Assembly: GCF_021043375.1 (NCBI RefSeq)
Contig: NZ_JAJNDV010000009.1
Coordinates: 1-64,000, forward strand
Direction: 5' to 3'
Source: Sphingomonas sp. IC-56
GTDB taxonomy: Bacteria > Pseudomonadota > Alphaproteobacteria > Sphingomonadales > Sphingomonadaceae
DNA length: 64,000 bases
Positions 35,705-43,452 of this stretch are shown here, piece by piece. A model generated the notes under the pieces. That model had not been told where the DNA came from and made no database searches. It saw nothing but the letters and a program-made list of their open reading frames with translations. The position numbers were made by a program, and so were the translations under genes. Every line of letters begins with the position of its first letter. The first letter of the stretch is position 1.

Positions 35705-36351
35705 ATGGTTGGGACAACATCAATGCACTTTGGCTGATCGGCGGCCTGGTACTCGTTCTTAGCGCCCTGAGTGCGCGGCGGCTCAGCTTCGGCATGATCT
35801 TTCGGTCGTTGGTATCCTGGGCGTTGATCATCCTCATCGCCGTGCTCGCCGTAGCTCATCGCCATGAACTGGCGGCACTTTGGACGCAGGCGACCGAGCG
35901 GCTGGGCATTGACGACCAGAAGGTCGATGGCGACACCGTCCGCATCCGCATGAGCCCCGACGGGCATTTCTGGGCGCGCGTCACGATGAATGGGGTTCAG
36001 CGCCGCATGCTGATCGACAGCGGCGCGACCATAACCGCGATCTCGGCAGAGACTGCCCAGGCGGCGAACGTCGCGCCGGGTGCAGGCATCCCGGTGATGA
36101 TCGAGACCGCCAACGGCACCGTCGCGGCGCAGCGTGGTCGGATCGAGCGGCTGGCGATCGGTCCGCTTGCCACCGAGGATCTGGGCGTGGTGATCTCGGA
36201 GAACTTCGGAAAGCTCGATGTGCTCGGCATGAATTTCCTGTCGCGGCTGCACAGCTGGCGCGTCGAGAACAACACGCTCATCCTCGAGCCGCGCCGAGAC
36301 GCAAGCGACGGGGGCGAGGATGCAACTACTAAACCGGTGAGCCGGGCGTAA
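35701..36351 (+). CDS. Membrane-anchored retropepsin-like aspartic protease (TIGR02281 type)
   Basis: A 216-residue protein. Two N-terminal hydrophobic helices (ALWLIGGLVLVLSA and SLVSWALIILIAVLAVA) are followed by a single retropepsin half with the active-site motif RRMLIDSGATITAIS and the flap-side GMNFLSRLHSWRVENN. Such clan-AA proteins work as homodimers, each supplying one Asp. It probably faces the periplasm. The GTG overlaps the MBL stop. It is the last gene before the xylan island. Confidence 0.88.
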   Translation: MNGWDNINALWLIGGLVLVLSALSARRLSFGMIFRSLVSWALIILIAVLAVAHRHELAALWTQATERLGIDDQKVDGDTVRIRMSPDGHFWARVTMNGVQRRMLIDSGATITAISAETAQAANVAPGAGIPVMIETANGTVAAQRGRIERLAIGPLATEDLGVVISENFGKLDVLGMNFLSRLHSWRVENNTLILEPRRDASDGGEDATTKPVSRA

Positions 36352-36519
36352 CGCCGATCGGGACTCTTGAACCCGACCAAAGCGCAGACAAAAACTTACA
36401 TAATGTATATTATCGTTCTATCCTAAAAGGTGAGGCGAGTGGCGGTATAAGCCAGTACGCACGTTCCTCCGGGCAGCTACCAAGACCCTGATAATCTTAC
36501 ATGATACAAGGAGAAGGTT
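36352..36519. other. AT-rich intergenic block at the left border of the xylan island
   Basis: 168 bp, strikingly AT-rich between 36389 and 36428. It contains the palindrome TACATAATGTA (36397-36407) and a repeated CTTACAT (about 36395 and 36497). TATATT/TATTAT stretches could serve as a -10, but no convincing -35 is paired with them. The end holds the AAGGAGAAGG ribosome binding site of the SGNH gene. Confidence 0.5.
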
Positions 36520-37776
36520 GTGCGGTTAGGTAGAGCAATCGCGATCGTCGCGGCGATGCTGATGACGTACCCCGCGGCGGCTGAAGAACGCTGGGTCGCC
36601 AGCTGGGGATCGGCGCAGATGGTGCCCACCAGCGAGAATCTGCTTCCACAAGCGCGATCGGCGGATTTCACGCTCCGACAGCTCGTGCGACTTTCGACCG
36701 GTGGCAAGCGCGTTCGCGTTCGGTTCTCCAATGCCTTTGGTACAGAGCCGCTGGTCATCGGTGGAGCGCATCTTGGGCGCCCGGTGAAGATCGGTGCGCC
36801 GGAGCTGGCCGATGCGGGCAGCACCCTCACCTTTGCCGGCGAGCCGAGGATCACCATTGCCGCGGGGGCTGAAGTGTATTCGGATCCAGTAGATATGGCG
36901 GTTCGGCCGGCGGAAGACCTTGCCGTCAGCCTTTACTTCCCGCGGGCGCCGGTTGGACAGACGGGGCATCCGGGGTCTCGGGCGACTAGTTTTCTGATTT
37001 TGGGGAACGCCGTTTCGGAGCGGAAGCCGGTTGGTGCGGAGGGAAGCGCGCGGTGGTGGGCGCTTTCGGATGTGGAAGTGGAAGTTGGTGAAAGTGCCGC
37101 GGCGGCGGTGGTGGCTGTGGGGGACTCGATCACCGATGGCTATGGGGTTGCCCCTGACACCAACACGCGGTGGACCGATGTTTTCGCGGCCAGGTTGCGG
37201 GGCGAAGTTGCCACACGGTCCATCGGCGTGGTCAATGCAGGCATTGGCGGCAACCGGATCCTGCTCGACGGCAGCGGCCCCAACCTGCTCGCGCGCTTCG
37301 ATCGGGACGTGATCGCGCGCAGCGGCGTGCGCTGGGCGATCCTGCTGGAAGGCGTCAACGACCTGGGCACCCTCACCCGCGACGCCCCGGCGAGCCCGCA
37401 GGAGCATGCCGCACTCGTGACCCGGATGACCCAGGCATACACGCAGCTGGTCGCACGCGCCCATGCGCATGGGATCAAGGTGATCGGCGGCACGATCATG
37501 CCGTTTGGCGGCAACGACTATTATCATCCCGAGCCAGAGCTGGAAGCCGCGCGGCAGGCCGTGAACCATTTCATCCGCACAAGCGGCGCGTTCGATGCGG
37601 TGATCGATTTCGACAAGATCATGCGCGATCCGGCACGCCCGGACCGGCTGAACCCCGCCTATGACTCTGGCGACCATCTCCATCCGTCCATCGCGGGCTA
37701 TCGGGCAATGGGCGAAGCGGTCCCCCTCTCCCTCTTCAAGGCCCCGCGTTCACAGGCGCCGGGAACCCGCCCATAA
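36520..37776 (+). CDS. Secreted SGNH/GDSL-family esterase (carbohydrate esterase-like)
   Basis: A 418-residue precursor with signal peptide (GRAIAIVAAMLMTYPAAAEE), an N-terminal beta-sandwich-like region (WVASWGSAQMVPTSENLLP) and a C-terminal SGNH fold: block I VVAVGDSITDGYG, block III LLEGVNDLG and the catalytic DxxH in YDSGDHLHPSIAGY. Location beside xylan enzymes suggests deacetylation of acetyl-xylan or its oligomers. The GTG start is set by AAGGAGAAGG. Codons around 36960-37130 are richer in T/G at third positions than the rest of the gene. Confidence 0.85.
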   Translation: MRLGRAIAIVAAMLMTYPAAAEERWVASWGSAQMVPTSENLLPQARSADFTLRQLVRLSTGGKRVRVRFSNAFGTEPLVIGGAHLGRPVKIGAPELADAGSTLTFAGEPRITIAAGAEVYSDPVDMAVRPAEDLAVSLYFPRAPVGQTGHPGSRATSFLILGNAVSERKPVGAEGSARWWALSDVEVEVGESAAAAVVAVGDSITDGYGVAPDTNTRWTDVFAARLRGEVATRSIGVVNAGIGGNRILLDGSGPNLLARFDRDVIARSGVRWAILLEGVNDLGTLTRDAPASPQEHAALVTRMTQAYTQLVARAHAHGIKVIGGTIMPFGGNDYYHPEPELEAARQAVNHFIRTSGAFDAVIDFDKIMRDPARPDRLNPAYDSGDHLHPSIAGYRAMGEAVPLSLFKAPRSQAPGTRP

Positions 37777-37781
37777 ACAAA

Positions 37782-37812
37782 GGCGGCGGCGAACACCTAA
37801 GTGTCCGCCGCC
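37782..37812. terminator. Bidirectional hairpin between the SGNH and TonB-receptor genes
   Basis: GGCGGCGG...ACAC-CTAA-GTGT...CCGCCGCC forms a 12-bp stem with a 3-nt bulge and a 4-nt loop between two convergent genes. No U-run, so the termination role is inferred from position and stability. Confidence 0.55.
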
Positions 37813-37834
37813 GAGTGGGGAGTTCAGTTGGACG

Positions 37835-40800
37835 TCAGAACCGGCCGCGAATACCGACCAGCACGGTGCGACCCGGATTGTAGGAGTTGAAGGTGGCGTT
37901 CTCGAACTGGAAGTAGCTGCTCTGCGCTGTCTTCGTGATGTTAATCACGTTGAGGACCAGGGTTGGCAGATAGTCCTTGCCGAACACCTTGCTGAGATCG
38001 AGATTGCCCGAGAAGTCGAGCTGCCCGTAGTCGCGGCCGTAATAAGCGGCGAGCGGGATCCCGTTCTCACCCGGATTCACGCCCTGCGATCCTTCGTTGA
38101 AGGTATAGGTCAGGCGTGCCGAAAGGCCGTTGCCTTCATAATAGCCGGTGAGGGTGTAGGTGGTTGGGGCAACGCCGAGCGCGATCGCGGGTGCGCCGGC
38201 ACCCTGCCCCTTCTGATCGATCAGCGTCAGGTTGCCCTGCACGCCGAAGCCCGTCACGCCGACATAGTTGGTCAGGAAGTCGAGCGGCTGGGTGACCTGG
38301 AATTCCAGGCCGTTGACGATCAGCTTGCCGTCCGAATTCACCTGCTGCTGCAGGTCGATCAGAACGTCACGCAGCGGCTGGCCCGGCTGAGCGCGGGCCG
38401 AGAGCGCGTCGCGCTGCGCCTGGGTGAGCGATTCCACGGTGATGCCGAAGGGCTCGAGGGTGGAAAGCGGCACGGTGCGGGTGCCGTTCACCGTGAACCC
38501 GGTGATCGACTTGCGGAACGCGGCGACCGCGATCACCCCTTCCCCACCAGTGTAATATTCGAAGCCCAGATCGATGTTGGTCGAGATGTAGGGATCGAGT
38601 TCCTGATTGCCGATCGTGCCGATGTCGGCCGAGGGCGCGACGAAGCTGGCACCCGGCAGCAACGCGTTGGGGTTGGGGCGCGTCAGCGTCCGCGAGAGCG
38701 AGCCGCGGGCAACCGCCTTGCCCGCGAAGTCGAAGGCTAAGCTCGCCGAGGGCAGGAAGTTGGAATACACCGAGCGCGAGTTCGGGAAGATGATCGTGTT
38801 GGGGTAGCGGCTGCCATCGGGCCGCTGCGCGCCTGCAGGAAGCGTGTTGCGCGCATCGGGAACGCTGATCCGGCCGCCGACGATCTGTTCGGTCCGGACA
38901 TAGCGCAGGCCGCCATTGAGGCGCAGCGTGTTCTCGCCGATATCGAAGATGCCGTTGGCCTCGGCAAAGGTGCCGGTCACCTTTTCGCGGATCAGACCGC
39001 CATTGGCGCTGCTTGCCGACTGGCCGGTTTCCTGCGCCTGCCCCAGCAGCGTGTCGTAGTTGGTGGCGGTGCGGAACCGGTCCCAATCGACAGTGATGAA
39101 GCCGTTGTCGCCGGGCTGGAGGAAGCCGGGGACGGCAGCGGTGGGGATCACCGAACCGGCATAAGTGATCGGCGCCCCACCGGCAGTGAAGCCGGTGCCA
39201 TAGCCCGGGAAAGCGGGGAAGCCGGCCGCGAATGGCGTGCCCGGGACCTGCGTTCCCGGCTGGTTCAGGCCGGTGCAGGGTGTGGTCGCAGTGTTGGGCG
39301 AGGGTAACGTTACACTGGGACCGTTGCCGCAGATCGCGTTCTGCCACGGATTGGTGTTGTCGAACGGGGTGATGCGGCGACGCGTGTCGTCATAGGCACC
39401 GCCCACCCGGACGCTGAAGCGCTTTTCATCGCCGAACAACAGGCTGCCGCGAATACCCTTGGTTTCGGTCTCGCGCTCTTCACCGTTCAGGTTGACGCGG
39501 CCACCACCATTCCAGCCGAAATTGGCCGGGTTGTTGAGGTCGAGGCTGGACTCGATGAGCGGAATGCCGCCGTTGTTGGTGTAGTTGACCGTCGCACCGC
39601 TGTTTGGCGGCGTGATCACCAGCACCGTCGGGCTTTCACGGCGGAACTTGCTCTTGGTGTAGTTGGCTTGAAGGTCGCCCTTCACATAGTCGTTGATCTC
39701 GAACTCGATGCCCGGGTTCACACCCCAATAATCCTGGGCGTCCTTGAACGGCCGATATTCGAGGAAGAACTGCGAATTGGCGTAGGTGCCGCTGGTGACG
39801 ACACAGCCCGTGGTGCAATCCGAGCGGTCATAGGTGGTGTTGAGCGGAATGGCGCCGCCATTGCGAACCGCCCAGTTCATCGAGGTGCGGGTGAATTCGG
39901 TATCCCGCTTGCCGTACATGCCATCCAGATAGAAGTGGAAGGAGTCGCTCGGGCGCCATTCCAGCGAGGCCAGCCCGTTGTAGCGCTCGCGCGAGCCGAC
40001 CTCGGTGCGCGGACGGCCCAGGCGCGGCAGCAGGCCGTTGTCGATCTGGGTGATGTTCGCGCCCGGATTGCGGGCCAGCAGGAAGGCCTGATCGATCGGC
40101 GTCCCGGTGACGAGGCCGTTGCCGGCGCCGACCGGCACAGTGGCCGGAATGGTGAAGTTGCCGCCGCCGGTGGTGTTGCGCGTGGCACCGGTATTCTGCG
40201 TCGCGCTCAGGTTCGGGTTGGTCCAGCCGATGGTTTCAAAGCCGTCGACGCGGAACTCGTTTTTGACGGCGGCGCCGCCGACCAGGATCCCGAAGTCGCC
40301 GAAGGTCGCGCTGGCGACGATGTGGCCGCGATAGCCCCATTTGTCGGCCGCGCTGACCTTGGAGCCCTGAAGCCCATAGCTGATATAGGGCTTGGGATTG
40401 TCGAACGGGCGCGCCGAGCGAAGGTTGACGGTACCGGCGGCGCCGCCTTCGACCTGGCTGGCGACAGGCGACTTGCTGACCGTCAGCTGTGTGAACAGCT
40501 CGGTCGGCAGCAGATCGAGATCGACTTCGCGATTGGTACCCTGTGCGTCGAAACGGACCGAGGCGACCGCGACCGGTGCGCCGTTCAGCAGCACGCGCGT
40601 GAAGTTGGTGCCGAGGCCACGGATCGCGACGTTGGCGCCCTCACCCGTCACTTCGCGGCTGATGGTCACGCCGGGGATGCGGTTGACCGATTCAGCGATG
40701 TTGATGTCGGGGAACTTGCCGATATCCTCGGCAAAGATCGTGTCGGTGAAGCCGATCGAATTGCGTTTGGCGTTGGTCTGGCTCTGCAGCGAAGCGCGGT

Positions 40801-41074
40801 AGCCGGTGACGACGATGTCTTCATTGCCGGTAGCCGACGGGTCGGCAGGCTGCGCCTGGGCGCCGGCGTCATCGATCTGGGTCGGGGCGGTCTGCCCCGC
40901 CCCGGTGTCCTGCGGCGAGGGTTCGTTGGCGCTGCTGCTCGAGGAGGCAGTGGGTGCATTGTCGGCCGAGCCCTGGGCCTGGGCAAAGGCAGGCCAGGCG
41001 GCGGTGGTCAGCAGCATGGTGGTAACAAGCGCCAGCGGACGGCGCACGGCTAACGGGGTAGCGCGAACAGTCAT
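37835..41074 (-). CDS. TonB-dependent receptor (Caulobacter-type), candidate xylo-oligosaccharide transporter
   Basis: A 1079-residue outer-membrane receptor. The signal peptide ends near WPAFAQAQ, followed by a Ser/Ala/Gln-rich linker. The TonB-box region is NEDIVVTGYRASLQSQ. The plug has IAESVNRIPGVTISRE and VAIRGLGTNFTRVLLNG, and the large barrel ends in TVLVGIRGRF with terminal Phe. It belongs to the TIGR01782-like class common in oligotrophic alphaproteobacteria for plant glycans. GGGAGGA precedes the ATG. Promoter and XylR-like operator lie upstream (41123-41171). Substrate inferred from neighbouring GH67/GH3/GH43 genes. Confidence 0.93.
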   Translation of the reverse strand: MTVRATPLAVRRPLALVTTMLLTTAAWPAFAQAQGSADNAPTASSSSSANEPSPQDTGAGQTAPTQIDDAGAQAQPADPSATGNEDIVVTGYRASLQSQTNAKRNSIGFTDTIFAEDIGKFPDINIAESVNRIPGVTISREVTGEGANVAIRGLGTNFTRVLLNGAPVAVASVRFDAQGTNREVDLDLLPTELFTQLTVSKSPVASQVEGGAAGTVNLRSARPFDNPKPYISYGLQGSKVSAADKWGYRGHIVASATFGDFGILVGGAAVKNEFRVDGFETIGWTNPNLSATQNTGATRNTTGGGNFTIPATVPVGAGNGLVTGTPIDQAFLLARNPGANITQIDNGLLPRLGRPRTEVGSRERYNGLASLEWRPSDSFHFYLDGMYGKRDTEFTRTSMNWAVRNGGAIPLNTTYDRSDCTTGCVVTSGTYANSQFFLEYRPFKDAQDYWGVNPGIEFEINDYVKGDLQANYTKSKFRRESPTVLVITPPNSGATVNYTNNGGIPLIESSLDLNNPANFGWNGGGRVNLNGEERETETKGIRGSLLFGDEKRFSVRVGGAYDDTRRRITPFDNTNPWQNAICGNGPSVTLPSPNTATTPCTGLNQPGTQVPGTPFAAGFPAFPGYGTGFTAGGAPITYAGSVIPTAAVPGFLQPGDNGFITVDWDRFRTATNYDTLLGQAQETGQSASSANGGLIREKVTGTFAEANGIFDIGENTLRLNGGLRYVRTEQIVGGRISVPDARNTLPAGAQRPDGSRYPNTIIFPNSRSVYSNFLPSASLAFDFAGKAVARGSLSRTLTRPNPNALLPGASFVAPSADIGTIGNQELDPYISTNIDLGFEYYTGGEGVIAVAAFRKSITGFTVNGTRTVPLSTLEPFGITVESLTQAQRDALSARAQPGQPLRDVLIDLQQQVNSDGKLIVNGLEFQVTQPLDFLTNYVGVTGFGVQGNLTLIDQKGQGAGAPAIALGVAPTTYTLTGYYEGNGLSARLTYTFNEGSQGVNPGENGIPLAAYYGRDYGQLDFSGNLDLSKVFGKDYLPTLVLNVINITKTAQSSYFQFENATFNSYNPGRTVLVGIRGRF

Positions 41075-41122
41075 AACATCCTCCCGACCGCATCAACGCT
41101 GCACGCCGGCTTCAGCCGGTCA

Positions 41123-41136
41123 TGGTAGCGGTCACA
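41123..41136 (-). promoter_or_regulatory. XylR-like operator, TonB-receptor promoter
   Basis: On the minus strand TGTGACCGCTACCA. The CGCTACCA half is identical to the half-sites at 43384-43397 and 47111-47124. It starts 6 bp past the predicted -10, so it covers the transcription start. Confidence 0.6.
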
Positions 41137-41142
41137 TCAAAG

Positions 41143-41171
41143 GCGTAAGACCGGCGCCGCGCCACTGTCAA
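41143..41171 (-). promoter_or_regulatory. Promoter of the TonB-dependent receptor
   Basis: On the minus strand, a perfect TTGACA (41171-41166), 17 bp, then TTACGC (41148-41143). The leader is about 60 nt. Confidence 0.6.
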
Positions 41172-41197
41172 CGGCTAACCGGGGCACCCCCGACCAT

Positions 41198-43324
41198 TTA
41201 GTTTCCCGGCGCGAAGGGGAAGCTTTGCGCTTTGTACCAGTCAAGCGGGTGCGCGGGCTCGGCGACGCCCGCGGGAAGCGGGCGGCCGCTGATCGAGCGG
41301 AAATAGGCGATGCTGGCGTCGCGCCACCACTGCGCCTCGCGCTGCTGGACGGCAAGGAAGCTGGCGGTGTGCTCCCAGCGCTCGGCGTCGACATAGGGGC
41401 GCAGCGCATCCCATTGCCGCCGCATCGTTGCCACGCCGGCGACGCCCCGGTCGTAGCGCCGCACCAGCGTGTCCCACAGCGTGCTGCCATCGGCCATGCG
41501 GCGATCCCACGAGACATGGTGGAACCACAGCAGCAGGTCCTCGCCGGTCTTGTCCGGATCGGCGAAGCGGCGTGCGACGGGCGGGGCATATTGCGCCACG
41601 GCGTTGCTGCCGGTGCGGGTGCGATCGAAGCCGATCCCCTTGGCGTCGGCGCGGTGGTAATAGGTCGGGTTCCATTCGGGGCGGGCAAGGTCCGACACCC
41701 AAGGGCCGGGGCCGTAATGGTGTCCGGTCGCCATCAGATGCGCGAGGCCGAGCGGAGTCATGTAGTCGACTGCCGCCTGGCGCGACGCCATCATCATCTG
41801 GACGGTGGGCTGGACGAAGGCGGGATCGGGGGTGAAGGTGAGGCCTGCCCATTCGCCGGCGACCGCGCGCGGATCCGCATTCGGGTTCCAGGCCAGTCGG
41901 CCAAAGGCGTACCAGTTCGCCTGGTCGAACACCGAGCCCGACCAGTTGCGGTCGCTGCCGATATTGGCGACGCCAGCGATGCCCGACATGCGGTGATTGT
42001 CCAGCGAGCCGTCGATGACCTTGGCGACGCTCGAGCCGCGGCCCTTGGCGAAGGTGTCGGCCTCCAGCGTCTCTGCAAACAGGCCGCCGAGATAAACGAG
42101 GTGCGTGGAGAAGCCGAGATACTCCTTGGTGATCTGGAATTCGACCATCATCGGCGTCTTGGGCATGGCGCCGAACAGCGGATGGAAAGGCTCGCGCGGC
42201 TGGAAGTCGATGGCGCCGTTCTTCACCTGGACCAGGACATTGTCGGCGAACTTGCCGTCGACCGGCTTGAACTCGGTATAGGCCTGCTTGGCGCGATCCT
42301 CGGGATCGGTTTCGGCATAGACAAAGGCGCGCCACATGACGATGCCGCCATGCGGGGCGACGGCGGCGGCGAGCGCGTTGGCGCCGTCCGCATGGGTGCG
42401 GTGATAGTCGCGGGGGCCAGGCTGACCCTCGCTGTTGGCCTTGACCAGGAAGCCGCCGAAATCGGGGATGGTGCGGTAGATCTCGTCCGCCTTTGCCTTC
42501 CACCAGGCGCGCACGGCGGGGTCGAGCGGGTCGGCGGTCTTGAGCCCACCAAGCTCGATCGGCGCGGAGAAGCGGGCCGACAGATAGACCTTGATGCCAT
42601 AGGGGCGCAGCGTGTCGGCGACGGCGGCAGCCTTGGCGATGTAGGGCGCGGTCAGGCTCTCGGCCTTGGCGTTGACGTTGTTGAGCACCGTGCCGTTGAT
42701 GCCGAGCGAGGCGTTGGCGCGGGCATAGTCGATGTAGCGCGGGTCCTTTGCGTCGGGCAGACGCCACCAGTCCCAGATAGACTGGCCGGAATAGCCGCGC
42801 TCGACGCTGCGATCGAGATTGTCCCAGTGGTTGAGGATCCGCAGCTTGACCTTGGGCCGGTCCGTGATGTCGAGGCCGGCGAGCGGCTGGCCGAGTTGCA
42901 TGCGGCGGATCAGGGCATAGGCGCCGTATAGGACGCCGGCGGGACGGTTGGCGGCGATCACCGTCACGGGCTTGCCGCCCACGGTGACGCTGCGCAGGAG
43001 ATAGCCCTCCTCCCCCAACCCGCTCAGCGGCAGGCGTTGGGCGGCGATCTGCGGCGCACTGGCGGTGCCGAGAAGGATCGCCCCCTGCCCGCTGCCGGCC
43101 TGGCCGCCGCGGTATCCTGCCAAGGCGCGCTCGAGCTCCTGGGCGGCGGCGCGGATGGTGGGATCCTGCTCCCCGGCGAGCACTGCCGCGGGAAGCGCTG
43201 CCGATTGCGCTGCAGGCAGCGGACGATAGCGAAGCCAGAGGTCATAGCCGTCCTCGGCCAATGCGGGAGGTGCGGTCAGCGCCACGGAAAATAGCGCAGC
43301 CATCAGGGCGATCAGTCGGCGCAT
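41198..43324 (-). CDS. Alpha-glucuronidase, GH67
   Basis: A 708-residue precursor removing (4-O-methyl)-glucuronic acid from the non-reducing end of xylo-oligosaccharides. Signal peptide RLIALMAALFSVALTAPPAL. The N-terminal domain begins DGYDLWLRYRPL. The TIM barrel contains LRILNHWDNLDRSVERGY, the likely acid Glu in VKANSEGQPGPRDY, and the likely water-activating pair in VKNGAIDFQPREP and FQITKEYLGF. Length fits GH67. The start at 43324 follows AAGAGGAGAGG. It is divergent from the GH3 gene with a shared operator between them. Confidence 0.95.
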   Translation of the reverse strand: MRRLIALMAALFSVALTAPPALAEDGYDLWLRYRPLPAAQSAALPAAVLAGEQDPTIRAAAQELERALAGYRGGQAGSGQGAILLGTASAPQIAAQRLPLSGLGEEGYLLRSVTVGGKPVTVIAANRPAGVLYGAYALIRRMQLGQPLAGLDITDRPKVKLRILNHWDNLDRSVERGYSGQSIWDWWRLPDAKDPRYIDYARANASLGINGTVLNNVNAKAESLTAPYIAKAAAVADTLRPYGIKVYLSARFSAPIELGGLKTADPLDPAVRAWWKAKADEIYRTIPDFGGFLVKANSEGQPGPRDYHRTHADGANALAAAVAPHGGIVMWRAFVYAETDPEDRAKQAYTEFKPVDGKFADNVLVQVKNGAIDFQPREPFHPLFGAMPKTPMMVEFQITKEYLGFSTHLVYLGGLFAETLEADTFAKGRGSSVAKVIDGSLDNHRMSGIAGVANIGSDRNWSGSVFDQANWYAFGRLAWNPNADPRAVAGEWAGLTFTPDPAFVQPTVQMMMASRQAAVDYMTPLGLAHLMATGHHYGPGPWVSDLARPEWNPTYYHRADAKGIGFDRTRTGSNAVAQYAPPVARRFADPDKTGEDLLLWFHHVSWDRRMADGSTLWDTLVRRYDRGVAGVATMRRQWDALRPYVDAERWEHTASFLAVQQREAQWWRDASIAYFRSISGRPLPAGVAEPAHPLDWYKAQSFPFAPGN

Positions 43325-43359
43325 TGCCTCTCCTCTTGCCGCTGCTCTGCCGGCGCGGC

Positions 43360-43388
43360 TTGACAATCAGGGGCTGGGTAGCATGGTA
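43360..43388 (+). promoter_or_regulatory. Promoter of the GH3-manD operon
   Basis: A perfect TTGACA at 43360-43365. The expected -10 position, 17 bp on, is ATGGTA (43383-43388), which overlaps the operator. The GH43 promoter at 47087 has the same -35-to-operator distance (18 bp). Confidence 0.5.
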
Positions 43389-43404
43389 GCGTTATCAGCG
43401 ACAA
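43376..43404 (-). promoter_or_regulatory. Candidate promoter of the GH67 gene
   Basis: On the minus strand, TTGTCG (43404-43399), 17 bp, CTACCC (43381-43376). The operator at 43384-43397 lies within the spacer. Confidence 0.4.
43384..43397. promoter_or_regulatory. XylR-like operator between GH67 and GH3 genes
   Basis: TGGTAGCGTTATCA, 12 of 14 positions matching the palindrome TGGTAGCGCTACCA. It overlaps both divergent promoters, so one repressor could control GH67 and GH3-manD together. Confidence 0.62.
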
Positions 43405-43452
43405 GGCGGCACGAGCCGCCGTTCGGGCGCCAAGGCTCAGGAGAGGATATTG

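Noticed and set aside
41225..42931. A 568-codon plus-strand open frame opposite the GH67 gene
   Set aside because: GH67 catalytic motifs are clear on the minus strand. The plus-strand frame has no ribosome binding site and no domain.
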